A stretch of DNA of 64,000 bases from assembly GCA_026873275.1 (NCBI GenBank), contig JANTUC010000004.1, positions 434,001-498,000 of the forward strand. The letters are read 5' to 3'. A program made the translations under genes and the position numbers. Source of the stretch: Pseudopithomyces maydicus (Eukaryota > Ascomycota > Dothideomycetes > Pleosporales > Didymosphaeriaceae). Under the pieces are notes generated by a model, which made no database searches, was not told the origin of the DNA, and was given only the letters and a program-made list of their open reading frames with translations. Positions 34,555-46,416 of the stretch are shown one piece after another. Position 1 is the first letter of the stretch. Every line of letters begins with the position of its first letter.

Positions 34555-35053
34555 TTACCCTTGGTCCTTTTGTCTCACGAGCCCACCATCATCGCCTTTT
34601 TGCTTCATCGATCTGCCTCCTTCGACAACTAACCGATCTAGCTGGTAGAATTGGCTGACCACAGTTTGTCGCTGGTGCTCCCGTTAGCTTCCATATTATG
34701 CAACAGCCGCCTCTAGCAGACCAAGCCAGCTCGAAAACATACTTTCAACATCTGCAGTGTTTTCAGGCCTTCTTGGACCAGCTCTTGTACCCTTCTCTCC
34801 TCCTTCTCGTCCCGGTGTTGTCGGAACCCATCGCGTGTTCTCCGTTTCGCATACTCGCGGAAATTATAAGCGGCGAATTGATTCCCTTGTCTGAGAAGCG
34901 AGCGGTACTGCGGATCTGGTCAGCGTGCGCCGTTGAACGAAGTGTTTGCGGGCATAACCAAGCAAGTGGCGCAACGGCAACGCGGGGCATAAGACCTACA
35001 AGGGAGCGCACTTGGTACGGGATATCGCTCTTGCTAGCTTGCGCCAAAGACAT
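34555..35053 (-). CDS. ISD11: LYR-motif protein ISD11 (mitochondrial Fe-S cluster assembly)
   Basis: Three exons on the minus strand: 35000-35053, 34743-34907 and 34555-34671, with GT..AG introns in phase 0; 111 aa. The spliced product starts MSLAQASKSDIPYQVRSLYR; the LYR tripeptide is split exactly by the first intron (CTT | TACCGC). QFAAYNFREYAKRRTRD and QRQTVVSQFYQLDRLVVEG-type blocks (the latter beginning KRQTVVSQF) are the family hallmarks. ISD11/LYRM4 stabilises the cysteine desulfurase Nfs1 with acyl carrier protein in the matrix. No single long frame covers the gene, so it is easily missed. It sits just downstream of SF3a1 on the same strand. Confidence 0.9.
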
Positions 35054-35473
35054 GGTAACGGGCGTAGAAGATGAATGGGTGGCCGTATGGCGTTTGGAGT
35101 GAGTACGTGGCTGGCGATTATATCATAAGCCCAGGGTCGGAGGAAAATCAGATGTCCGAGCTCAAGCTCTATCGGCACCGCACATTCGCCCGCAGTTCAA
35201 GACAACACACAAACCAATCAGGTAAACGCTTTGTGGGCTCACACATTGTTTGCGAGTTTCTACATTACAAACTGGCTTTCGTGATATTACAGGATCCCTT
35301 CAAACACCTCGTCAGCCTGGAAATCGCGATTTACGCAATCCTCAGACACTATGTCCCCTGTGATTACAATATCCATAAATGTACCCATGCTCCATAGTGA
35401 ACGCCATCTAATGCAATTACATATTTCATCAGCATGCGTAGAAGATGCTGGACATTTCGACCTCACCGAAAGA
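35054..35473. other. Intergenic region, 420 bp
   Basis: Between SF3a1 (3' end) and ISD11 (start). No coding evidence. Confidence 0.4.
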
Positions 35474-37012
35474 CTATTGACCGCCACCATGTCTCTCCTG
35501 AATGCGACGTAACTGCTCCTGCACATTCATCGATTGCATTTGCTGGAGCCTTGCAGCGTCTTTAGTTGGATCTGGCTGTCCATCGTAAGATGTCGCTGCC
35601 TTTTTCCGGCGCGCTGCTTCCTCTTCAGTAATAGGCATACCTGAAGCATCGTCATAGATGTCGTCGCGTTGGCTTGCGAAGCGCTTCAAGTTGTTCGCAG
35701 CCTCGTTAGGTGTGATGACAGTGGAGTAGCGGGCTTCGGCCTTCGCTCGCTGTTCCTTCCAACGGGGATCCAGCAACTCAATTCGAATGTGCTCCTCAAT
35801 TTCGTCCGCAGGGAAGTTTTGTTTGCAGTTGGGACACTGGACCAGTGACACGTTGGTTTTCTTGGCCCGAGGAACATAGTCTGTTCGAATACGCATCGAA
35901 GCCGGTGCTCCTCTTGCCGTGGCCTGAGCTCTGGCAATCTGATCACGTTCGGCTTGTTGTTCTCGCGCCAGTCTTGCCTCCTCTGCTTGCCAATCCATGG
36001 GTGGAGCAGGAGGATAGCCGTAGGGAGCGACGGGTGGTGGTGGTGTGTAAGGATTTTGGACTGGAGGAGCCATGTGCGGCATAGCTGGATATCCTGGGGG
36101 CGGCATGACAGGTTGCTGAGAGGCATTGTAGTACGTGGACTGGTCGGGCGCAGCTTCTTCGAGGCGCTTCGAAGACAACGACACCATTGCCTTCTGCTCC
36201 AAGGAAGCAGATTGCAAATCAGCAAGATTTTGCGGAGCCGGTAGTTCTGCAGCATCGTCCCCTTCGTCGAACAGCACGGTTGCGATGACACCAAACTCGT
36301 GCCAATCAATGGCGGCATATTCCTTCCTCTCATCTTCGGCCTTCTTCTCCTCTTTCTCCTTCTGCTGTGTCACGAACTTGACATACTCGGCGCGGCCTTT
36401 GGCGCGATCCAGTACGTGGAAGCGATTCTGGATGTTGCGCTGTAGCTCCTCTATGCGCGCCTCGACTGTCTGCTCCTCCTCAAGGAGTATCTTGTACTGC
36501 TCGACGATTGCGCGGAAGAACGGGAAGAAGCTGTGGGTGGGGCGCAGGAATTCAAATTGAGCATTGCCCGATTCTCGGTTGCGCAACTCCTTCAGCCAGT
36601 TCTCGCCCACGCGCGCCGTGTATAGAGCCGTAAGTCGGAGTATCTCGAGATCCTTCGCGTTGATTTGGGGCATGCGCGCAGAAAAACGGAATTTTGGAGG
36701 CTCCGGCGGGCCCTTCGGTTTGGTGTCGGTAACCACGTGCACCTGGTTTGCACCGGGACCTTTGCCTTCTCTCAGTTGTTGCAGATACCAGGTATAGTAA
36801 GGATGGTAGGGGTCTTCCGGGAGCACGAATGCCATGGATGTCTTGGCTTGATCACGGACGCGGGCTACCATGGCGGCTTCGTCGCGGTCGGTGCGGCGGA
36901 AGACAAAGTCGGCGGCCTTGACGATGTTGTCGCGGACATGCTTGGGCGGGATGATGACATTCGGCGGCGGGTTGGCAGCGAGATCGCCCGAGTCACCGTT
37001 GGGAACGGCCAT
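35474..37012 (-). CDS. PRP21: Splicing factor SF3a subunit 1 (Prp21/SAP114)
   Basis: Intronless, 512 aa, from ATG at 37010-37012. The first SURP module is recognisable but degenerate (VRDNIVKAADFVFRRTD, PEDPYHPYYTWYLQQL). The second is clear (LRLTALYTARVGENWLKELRN, FEFLRPTHSFFPFF). The PRP21-like central domain follows, holding IDWHEFGVIATVLFDEGDD. A Pro-rich segment and a small zinc-ribbon-like motif, CPNCKQNFPADEIEEHIRIE, precede the end. SF3a is part of the U2 snRNP and helps engage the branch site. It lacks the C-terminal ubiquitin-like domain of the human protein, as usual in fungi. Confidence 0.9.
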   Translation of the reverse strand: MAVPNGDSGDLAANPPPNVIIPPKHVRDNIVKAADFVFRRTDRDEAAMVARVRDQAKTSMAFVLPEDPYHPYYTWYLQQLREGKGPGANQVHVVTDTKPKGPPEPPKFRFSARMPQINAKDLEILRLTALYTARVGENWLKELRNRESGNAQFEFLRPTHSFFPFFRAIVEQYKILLEEEQTVEARIEELQRNIQNRFHVLDRAKGRAEYVKFVTQQKEKEEKKAEDERKEYAAIDWHEFGVIATVLFDEGDDAAELPAPQNLADLQSASLEQKAMVSLSSKRLEEAAPDQSTYYNASQQPVMPPPGYPAMPHMAPPVQNPYTPPPPVAPYGYPPAPPMDWQAEEARLAREQQAERDQIARAQATARGAPASMRIRTDYVPRAKKTNVSLVQCPNCKQNFPADEIEEHIRIELLDPRWKEQRAKAEARYSTVITPNEAANNLKRFASQRDDIYDDASGMPITEEEAARRKKAATSYDGQPDPTKDAARLQQMQSMNVQEQLRRIQERHGGGQ

Positions 37013-37636
37013 GGCGGCGGCGAGTGTGCGGGGACGAGTGTGGAGGGCGAGTGTGGCGGGCGGATGTGGTGGGTGAGAGGGTGGTTGAGTGGTGTAAACT
37101 TATGCGATGCTCGAGCGCGACAAAACACTGGTGCAAACGGCCGCCGCGCCTAGCCCTGGAGGCATCGACGTCACGTGGGGCGCGCGTCGGGGCCGACACC
37201 CTGTGAATTACGGACGTCTTCAGGGCTCGAGCCTCGGGCCCTGGGGGGCAGTCTGGCACTAGGACTAGTACGCTATTGACGCGCGGACTCGAGTGCAGCG
37301 TACCGTCAGTTCTGATGTACTGCGGGCTGGCCTATTTTTGTGCCCCAGCCCTTGCTTGGCCCGCTTAGGTTGATGGCGAAGACACCACCTTGCACTTTGA
37401 CCAGGGTGCCCTATGCGAAGCTGCCTTTTGGTGACTTCCCCTAATAATCCACCACCTCTCCTTCCCGGCAGGTGCGCTTTTCTTCGTACTGTCGTTAAAC
37501 TTTTAATTCCTTGTTCCTGGTCCAGTGCCCGAGGTACTGCACCGTTCTGGCCCACGCCGCATCGAGCTTCCTTCGAACAGCTTGGAGCACTCGCCCTGAG
37601 CTAAACACCACACTCGCAACCGCTTACCCCGCCGCC
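37013..37636. promoter_or_regulatory. Divergent promoter region, SF3a1 / PMT1
   Basis: 624 bp between the two start codons. GC-rich near SF3a1. No TATA box in the usual position for either gene. Confidence 0.4.
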
Positions 37637-40600
37637 ATGGCGAACCGTCCAGCGGCATCTACGCATCTGGCCGAGAAGCCAGATGCGCGTCGGTCGGGAA
37701 AGTCACCATCGCGTTCTCCCGCACCCAATGGCCGGAAGCAGCAGAAGCCCAAGGCTGTAGGCTACACCTCGGAAGGGGTACGGGACAACGATATTTTCAG
37801 CCTGCCGTGGTCTGACTGGCAATTGCTGGTGCTGCTCACTGTTGTGGCTACTGCTGTGCGCCTGTATAGGATCTACCAGCCCAGCAGCGTCGTCTTTGAT
37901 GAGGTCCAGTACGTTGCTCCCATTTTACGCACATGGCCTCGCATCTGACCCTCTTACTAGCTTCGGTGGATTCGCGTCCAAGTACATCAAGGGCAAGTTC
38001 TTCATGGATGTGCACCCGCCCCTCGCAAAACTCTTGATCACGCTGGCGGGTTGGCTGGCCGGTTTTGATGGCAATTTCGATTTCAAGGACATTGGCAAAG
38101 ACTACGTGGAACCAGGCGTGCCTTATGTTGCAATGCGACTATTGCCCGCCATAATGGGTGTTTTGACCATTCCTACCATGTTCCTCACCCTCAAAGCCGC
38201 TGGTTGTCGAACAACGACAGCTGCTATGGGGGCTGCGCTGGTCATGTTTGGTACGTGGAACCATGCAGCAAATATATACAGGGACTAACACGTTGCAGAC
38301 AACGCGCTTATCACCCAATCCCGCCTCATCCTCCTCGATTCACCCCTTGTTCTCTTCACTGCCATTACCGCGCTTTCCTGGACAAGCTTTACAAACCAGC
38401 ACGAGCAGGGTCCTACAAAAGCATTCCAGCCGTCATGGTGGTTCTGGCTCGCTGCAACTGGTGTCGGGCTTGGTGCGACATTCAGTGTGAAATGGGTAGG
38501 ACTGTTCACAATCGCATGGGTGGGTAGCTTGACACTGCTCCAGTTGTGGGTGCTACTCGGCGACACAAGATATGTTACACCGGTAAGTATTCCTGGTGAC
38601 TAATTTGCGTTCTCGGTATTGATGTCATGCAGCGCCTCTGGTTCAAACATTTCTTCGCCCGTCTCTTTTGCCTAGTAGTCATCCCGCTGTCCTTCTACAT
38701 GGCTATGTTCGGGATCCACTTCCTTTGCCTTGTAAACCCTGGCGACGGCGACGGCTTCATGTCCTCTGAGTTCCAGGCAACCCTGAACTCGAAAGGCATG
38801 CAGGATGTGCCCGCGGATGTTGCATTCGGAAGCCGGGTATCCATCCGCCATTGGAACACCCAAGGAGGCTATCTTCACTCGCACGCTCATATGTACCCCA
38901 CCGGAAGTAAGCAACAGCAAATTACACTCTACCCCCACAAAGACGAAAACAATATTTGGATTCTGGAGAATCAAACTCTCCCGGAGATTTTGGATGGCCC
39001 TAAGCCTTCGGGAGCCAAAGCTTGGGATAATATGGGCCCAATCAACATCGAGGACGGTGCCGTACTGAGGCTTTACCACATTACAACTGATCGTCGTCTC
39101 CATTCGCACGACGTCAGGGCACCAGTTACCGAGGCTGACTGGCAGAACGAAATTTCCGCCTATGGATACGAAGGCTTCGAAGGTGATGCGAACGACTTCT
39201 TCCGTGTGGAGATTGTCAAGTCCATGTCTGATGGCGTAGAGGCGAAGAAGCGTCTTAGGACGATTCAAACCAAGTTCAGGCTAGTACATCTAATGACTGG
39301 CTGTGTTCTTTTCTCCCACAAGATCAAGCTTCCGGAATGGGGCTTTGAGCAACAGGAGGTGACTTGTGCTCGCGGAGGAACATTGCCGAACAGTGTTTGG
39401 TACATTGAAGGAAACGTTCATCCTCTTATGAACGAAACTACCGAAAAGGTGAACTACCGCAATCCCGGCTTCTTCGGCAAGTTTTGGGAGCTCCAAAAAG
39501 TAATGTGGAAGACCAATGCTGGCCTTGTTGAATCGCATGCATGGGACTCTCGACCTCCTTCCTGGCCTTTCCTTCGCCGAGGAATTAACTTCTGGGGAAA
39601 ACATTCTCGACAGATTTATCTCATTGGCAACCCTGTTATATGGTGGAGCTCCACTGCCATTATCGGTCTCTACCTCGTCATTAAAGGCCTTGCCGTTCTC
39701 CGATGGCAGCGCGGCTTCCGGGACTATGCCAATGTCACCTTCAAACGCTTTGACTACGAGATTGGTATGACGCTGTTGGGATGGGCCTTCCACTATTTCC
39801 CATTCTATTTGATGGCCCGCCAACTGTTCCTACACCACTACCTTCCGGCTCTTTACTTTGCCATCATGGCTCTTTGCCAGATGTATGACTTCGTTGCGTA
39901 TCGGTTTGGCAGTCTGGGTCTCAAGCAGTACCCTTGGATAGGTCAATCCGCAGCTGTCGCATTCTTGGCCGTGACCATCGTGGTGTTCCAAATCTACTCT
40001 CCACTTGCCTATGGCAATCCTTGGACCAGGGGTGAATGCAACAGTGCGAAGCTTTTTGGCACCTGGGACTGGGATTGCAACAACTTCCATACTTCCGTTA
40101 GTTTACCTTCTCCGAACGAAAGATGATTAATTGACACATCTAGTACGATCAATACAATACGGTCGCGTCTATCCCAGCGACGCCAGTCACGTCCGCGGTA
40201 CCCGTGTCTCCCCCTCCCCCTCCGCCAGCTGCACCGCCAGTCAAACAAGAACAGGCAAACGACAAGAATCAGGTGAACGAGGTTGTATCAGAGAAGCCCG
40301 CGGTTTCGGCGCAGGTACAGCCAGAGGCGAACGAACTGCCTATTTTGTCTAAGGAGGAACGCATCGAGTTTCGTGATGAGAACGGGCGCGTCCTCGACGA
40401 AGAAGAAGTGAAGGCATTGGAAGGCAAGGTCAGCTTCAAAACGCGGTATGAAACACGGACGCGTATCGTAGATGCTCAGGGTAACGAGCTTCACGAATCA
40501 CTTGTCGAGGCTCGCGAAGAAGAGGACCAGGGCGTTGCACCTCCACATCCAGATGTAGAGGGTCGCAACCCAGAAACTAAAGAAGTTGGGGAGGCGGAGG

Positions 40601-40728
40601 CCAGCAATCTCCCGCCCACGGTGGAGGCCAGTGAAGATGAGAAGAAGGAGAAGAGTGTTGAAGAGGAGGCAAAGAGCCCGAAACCTGCCAGCGAGGCAAA
40701 GGCCGCAACGAAGGAGTCCGCTCAGTAA
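37637..40728 (+). CDS. PMT1: Dolichyl-phosphate-mannose--protein mannosyltransferase, PMT1 subfamily
   Basis: Five exons: 37637-37908, 37961-38250, 38299-38582, 38633-40096 and 40144-40728; 964 aa. The cytosolic N-terminus leads into TM1 and the catalytic loop with the Asp-Glu pair in SVVFDEVHFGG. Three MIR repeats follow (SRVSIRHWNTQGGYLHSHAHMY; KQQQITLYPHKDENNIW), then the C-terminal membrane domain (YLPALYFAIMALCQMYDF). The HSHAHMYP...SKQQQITLYPHKD signature is PMT1-like rather than PMT2- or PMT4-like. It adds the first mannose to Ser/Thr of proteins in the ER lumen, normally as a heterodimer with a PMT2-type partner. An acidic, Lys/Glu-rich cytosolic tail of about 190 residues is typical of filamentous fungi. 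Confidence 0.92.
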
Positions 40729-40955
40729 CTATGGGAGGGACTGCAACAGCCGGCTTAGGGTCCAATTCTTCTAGACGAGCATGATCGACTCTGCGTTGGC
40801 CAGTGCTCATACTCTACGCTTGTAATATAGGGTATGTTCTATGGAAGCGATGGCGCTGTGGGTAGGGGTACGATAGAGGTTTTTTGATTCTTTTCACAAT
40901 GTGACTGATAATATGCTGATATTGAAACGTAAATCCGTCGTCTGCTGTGGATATC

Positions 40956-42323
40956 TCAAGTCTCCCTGTGATCGTTGTTGAGGCTCTCATTCAGTGCCGA
41001 AAGCGCACCTGACAGATCTCCCATTCCTTCATGACCACCCCTTTCTTCCACTGCCAATGCCAGTTGTTCATACACATTGGCAACATTCCGAAAGACATTC
41101 GCAGATTTTGGCCACCCTCCTTCTGCTTCAAAACACTGCCCTATCTGGTTCATCTCTTCCACCCACCTATATGCTTTAGGCACACATCCCACGATGCCTT
41201 TCTCCGTGCGATCCTTAAAGCTAGGATTATACTGAGCGATATAGTCCTGCAATTGTGGAAGCACACCTAGAGACGCTGCAGTTGTGAATGATTGGAGTGC
41301 GAGGGCTGTAACTAAATGCAGAGGCACAAGTCAGTTCAGACTCATCTATTGGACGAGGCTTACACACAGCCTTTGGACAGTGCAGCGAACATGCACTTGA
41401 GACCGGAAGCGGTGCCGATCTTCGAGTCAAGATGTTGCGTATTCAGAACGTCGGCGAGGCGCTGCCCTTGAAGCGGAGCGTCTTGCAGTGGATAGGGCCC
41501 TGACAGTGGGATGCCGGGGCGTTTCCAGTCCTCCTCGCCCGGGATTGGAGTAGGTGGTCCGCCAATGATTCCTCCGTCGAGAAATCTCAATGTCTACAAG
41601 TCTTTAGCCTTCGTCCCTTTCTATTCTAGTGAGCACTGGAATATTCCCCGAGCTGCGTGTTCTGGGCTGAAGCGAGCTAACACGCCGGCTTTCATGAACA
41701 CGGCTGTTTTGCTACCAAGATTGAAATGATGAATGGACATTGTAGAGCTCTGCCGTGCTACACATCTTCACACACTACAAGATGGGAAAAGCAGCTTTTG
41801 TGGCTCATGGTAAAACTTGCTTGGAGACAGCCTACCTGCTGATCATTTTCAAATAAAGCACCGATGCTCTTGACTGTTTCGGGCGACACGGCATTGAGTT
41901 CCAGATAGTACAGTGGATGGAGCTTTCCAGCTCTGGCGTTGGACTCGCCATCCAAAGCGTCCAGGATCCGCTTCGCAGTCTGCACGGCATCCTTTGGAGG
42001 CACTATGGACAATATGTCTGGGTGTTCAGGTGGAGTCAGCATGTGCTTCTGACATGGAGACGGTGGCCAGTGTCAGCTGCGTGTGGATGCTCTGGACGAG
42101 CAAGAGTATGTGAAACTCGACACATACAGTCTGCCCTGCCCACCAGCTCGAGATCGGACGAGACTCGCTCGATGGAGGCCGAGTCGGCGCGCTCTTGGGT
42201 TGCCAGGCTGCGGTCGCTCACGTTGGTGATGACGGAAAAGCCGTGGGCGAGGAGGAGGCGTGCGACTCCCAGGCCCATCTGGCCGATGGAGACAATGCCT
42301 ACAGTAGCCAGCGGTGGTGCCAT
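40956..42323 (-). CDS. 6-phosphogluconate dehydrogenase-like NAD(P)-binding protein with DUF1932 C-terminal domain
   Basis: Four exons: 42128-42323, 41836-42017, 41368-41593 and 40956-41305; 317 aa. The N-terminal Rossmann fold starts TVGIVSIGQMGLGVARLLLAHGF. The IVPPKDAV and LELNAVSPETVKSIG blocks belong to the beta-hydroxyacid dehydrogenase family. FLDGGIIGGPPTPIPGEE and LKCMFAALSKGSLALQSFTT form the all-helical C-terminal domain (Lys in the SKG motif probably catalytic). Fungal members are often named NAD-binding 6PGDH-like; the substrate is a small hydroxyacid that I cannot identify. All exon phases agree. Confidence 0.8.
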
Positions 42324-42842
42324 GGCTGGGGTGACGAGCCGGCGGAGGAAGGAAGGTGCAGGAGGGAGAGCAAGGCAAGAGCTGGATGCACCATGCACTG
42401 CACTGCCCAGGTGCCACATGTCCAGCCGTCGTCGTCACGTCTGCCGTACTGCCAGGGCCCCCGCAGCAGGCAGCGCTCGGCCTCGCCCGCAGGAGCCGGC
42501 TCTTCTCATTGCACTCCACCGGCAGGCACCTCGCAGAGGCTCACGTTGGGCCGTCGGTGGTGGAGCGGGAGCTAGCCTCTTTGGGCGGGCTAGTGCAGAC
42601 GGGTGTCCTCAACCTCCATGTTTCGTGGTAGGGACGGCGGATCGCTCCTCGCAACGCTCAGGCCTGCGCCGTCGTCGGTTACTGTGCACGGCCGATGAAC
42701 GCGCCGCTGTTTCCCTGCACCGCATCTGCGCGCCAGGGCTGCTCCCTCTCTCTCCGCCAAAGAAGCCGCGCGTGGAGCCCTCAGCTTGCCCCCGAAGAGC
42801 GCGCCCTTCGTCGACGTTTGGCTGGACCCACATTCTTCCCCA
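42324..42842. promoter_or_regulatory. Divergent promoter region, 6PGDH-like gene / Nto1
   Basis: 519 bp, strongly GC-rich, with long open frames on both strands that have no conserved content. No TATA box visible. Confidence 0.4.
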
Positions 42843-45800
42843 ATGGCGCCGCTGCCCGGCACTCCCAAACCACGCGTGAGAAGCTCCGGGCGACCGCTCA
42901 AGCGCACCATTTCCGATTCGGCGCCTCCGTACAAGAAGCGCAAGTACATACCCGGCGGGCCTGGTGGTGGCGGCAGATACGTCGACGAGGACGGACTCGA
43001 GACGCCAGTGGGCGGCACAGGACCCGGTGGATACGCATACACAGGACCCCGAGGCCGCATCGGCCGCATGAACGCTGAGCGACAAGGCCTACCCCTCCCC
43101 GCTCCCGTTCCCACTCCTTCGCCTTCGTACACTCGCCCTCGCCCTCGCCGCGAACGGCCGCCTGCTGGACCGCGATCCAGCTCGGCCGCAGCAGTAGCCG
43201 CCGCCGTGGCGCAAAACGATGGATACAAGCCGCGCGAAGAGCGCGGCTGGGAGGAGTTCCACCAAACCCTGGACATCGACCTCGACTTGCACATATACAG
43301 CGCCGACCAGGTTGATGGCATGAGCCCTCCCGACTCCGCGCCCAGCACACCCGTAAATGGCGCCTCCACCGCGCAGTTCGCCATCGAAAGCGGCGTATCT
43401 GCCCATTTGGAAGGCATCCGCGCACACCAAGCCTCACAAGAAGCCTTCACCCCCGATGGCCTCCAGCTTACCCCGCGAAAACGAGGCCCAGGCCGGCCAC
43501 CTCGCAAGAACGACTCCATGCTCAACGGTTTGGGTTCGCCACCACGACCGCGCATCAATCCTTTGCCAACCATGAACCCAAAAGAGAAACTCAACCTACC
43601 AAAGCCTTCTACCCGTCAAGTCGAGACTTTCAAGGCGTATGAAGAGAGCGAAGGCGTAAAGGTGAATTATGTGGATCGGACAATGGCAAGCATTGGCTAC
43701 CAGGAAAGCGAAATCTTCGCAAGACCGGAGAAGGCATTGATTCGCGTGCCTGAGGGCTCGATTGAAGAAGATCTAGACTTGACGTTGCAGTCAGAAGGCG
43801 AGGGCACCAGTGCCGTCGCGGTTGGCCGTGTCGAGTATGATATGGACGAACAGGACGATTGCTGGCTGGAGACCGTCAATCTTCAACGACGAGAAGAGGG
43901 TGTGGAGCCGATCAAACCAGCTATATTCGAAGTGACAATTACACAAATAGAGAAGGAGTGGCATGCTTTGGAAAAGCGCAAGTCTCAAATATCCATCAGA
44001 TAAGATATGTTGGCTAATGTAAAGACAGGCATACCCAAACCGAATCCAAAGCCTCCGCAAACACACCGCCCACGTTCCAGCTCGGCAGCTGCAGTAAACG
44101 GCGAGCCCGTAGGGCAAGGCGATGAGCAGGACACGAAATGCGCTGTGTGCGATGATGGCGACTGTGAGAACACCAACGCTATAGTATTCTGTGACGGTTG
44201 CGATCTGGCAGTGCACCAAGAGTGCTATGGCGTGCCTTTTATACCAGAAGGCCAATGGCTATGCAGACGGTGCCAATTAGTAGGCCGTGGCACCCCTGTC
44301 AGCGAACAACCGGTAGGCTGGAATTCCTTCTATGTACACTCTTTTTTTCTAATGCTCACAGGGTTGCATTTTCTGTCCAAACATAGACGGTGCTTTCAAA
44401 CAGACTACTGCCATGAAATGGGCACATTTGCTCTGTGCAATGTGGATTCCTGAAGTATCTCTAGCAAATACCACGTTCCAGGAGCCTGTGCAAGACGTTG
44501 AAAAGGTGCCGAAGACTCGGTGGAAGCTGGTAAGAAACCTGCTCTGTACATGAGTCCTCTTTACTGACTTTTGAAGACGTGCTACATCTGTAAGCAGAAA
44601 ATGGGTGCATGTATCCAGTGTGGCCATAAATCCTGTTTCGAGGCTTTCCACGTCACTTGCGCTCGTAAAGCTCGGTTATGTTTGAAGATGAAATCTTCTT
44701 CCTCACAGAACCCACTCGATGCCAGCGTCTTGAAGGCTTATTGTGCCAAACACTCACCCAGCGACTGGCGGCGCGACAATGATGTTGAAGGAGCCTTGCT
44801 CGAGGCCAAGTATTTCTACCGTCAAACGATGCGCCACGTCCGTTGGGGCGATAGCCAGGCTTACGCGTTATCCCTTGGCTCAGCACATGCTGTTCCATCG
44901 GTAGAAGGTCCAGAAGAGGAGGACACCCCTGGCAGCAGACGGAGACGTGCGCCACAAACAGCAAAATCTTGGAGGCTTCCTTCCGGAGCTCCTGTTGTAC
45001 CACATGCTGTCTATCACAACGTCGAAAACGCACTGATCAAATTCAATGTGCGTAAGAGAAAGGAGTTCGTCATGGAAGCTTGCAAGTATTGGACACTGAA
45101 GCGAGAAGCTCGGCGTGGCGCTGCTTTAATCAAACGTCTTCAACTTCAGTTGGATGCATTTTCATCCATGGAGATTACCCGTCGTAACTTTGCGGGAATG
45201 GGTGCCGCTGGGCGCCCAAGACTGAAACGTCGAATTGAATTCGCAGAGTTGCTCGAGGATGAAATGGAGTCGCTGCATATCCTATGCAAAACCGTCAAAG
45301 AACGCGAAGCCGAGAAGCTCAAGCAGGTCATGGTATTGAGAGATTTACTCTACTCTATCTATTTCCCAATCACACCGCTCCTCGAGCCGATTCTTGAACG
45401 AGCTGCCACGTAAGTTTGAATTTGTTTAGATATCGTTACTAATGCTGACTGCTTGATATAGTTATGACAGCAAAGAAGTGTTCAAAGAAGGTCTGTTGGA
45501 AATCCAAAACAGGCTCTCTGAGAACTACTACACATCAGTTCAAACCTTCAGCGAACACATGGTGGCCGTCTTCAGTTTTGTCATCGGGTTTGCTACGGTC
45601 ACAAGCACTACAGAGACTGGACACCAGCTCAATGATGTTGCTCATGGGCTTCTAAATGCCGAGCAAAAGGATAAGAAGAAACTCGCCAAGCGTATCATCA
45701 GGGGAATCCAGCCTTTATTCGAAGATGCGCTGCAAAAAGAGTCCGATTTGGCAGGAAGACCTTTTGATAGAGATACGCCGAATCTCGAAGCACTCCTGGA

Positions 45801-46416
45801 TCAAAAACTGCAAAAGCAACAGTATGCTGCTCCTACCAGCGATGGCGTTCACAAGAGCATTGAAGAAGCCACATCTGGCGGTGCTGTCGAAGGTGGCCAG
45901 GTCAATTCTATGGCCAGCAACAATCTATTCACGGGCGTGGTGAAGGGCGACCAATCTACTCATCACGCACCGACCCCAGAAGAGCTGTCCCAAGACCATC
46001 AGTCGGCTCGCGATGAGGCTGCAGACGAAGCTGCTATCGCCGCCCAACTCAATCAAGATACGATGCAGGTGACAGCAGGCGCCAATGGCATGAATGTGGA
46101 TCAAGTTCAAGCGAACAATAGTGCACGTGCAGCGCCGCCAACGCCCCCAGGGTCCGATCAAGATTTGCTGGGTCCAATTCACAATGGAGGTGTACCTTGG
46201 TACATGAAAGAGTTCGATCCCGAGGGGACGACGGTGTACGAAGAGCGGTGGTCAGACTTGGATATTGTGCGGGACGTAAGTGAGGAACTCAGTGAGTTGG
46301 ATGATGATGAGCTGAACGGCTTGGCTGGCTCAGAGGCCATGATTCCGGATACTGTGTCAGAGGAACTGCAAAAGGTGGTGCGAAACAAACGCAAAAGAAA
46401 TCGCGGCTACCGTTGA
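42843..46416 (+). CDS. NTO1: PHD-finger scaffold of the NuA3 histone acetyltransferase complex (Nto1/BRPF)
   Basis: Five exons: 42843-43977, 44029-44312, 44362-44529, 44577-45409 and 45462-46416; 1124 aa. An Enhancer-of-polycomb-like segment precedes the first PHD finger, CAVCDDGDCENTN...CDGCDLAVHQECYG...WLCRRC. The zinc knuckle CIFCPNIDGAFKQT and an extended PHD2 (WAHLLCAMWIPEV, CYICKQKMGACIQCGHKSC) complete the PZP module that reads histone H3. The C-terminal half is helical and ends in an acidic tail with a basic KRKRNRGYR. I see no bromodomain. Intron 1 has no usable GT donor in phase; GCAAGT at 43978 gives a GC-AG intron that restores ALEKRIPKPNPK. The start ATG is at 42843; the frame upstream has only TTG. 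Confidence 0.88.

Noticed and set aside
34698..35102. Plus-strand open frame of 134 aa
   Set aside because: Lies opposite the three ISD11 exons, whose splice sites and family motifs all agree.
42590..43594. Minus-strand open frame of 334 aa, and the plus frame 41917-42879
   Set aside because: They are shadows of Nto1 exon 1 and of the 6PGDH-like gene; GC-rich sequence lacks stops on both strands.
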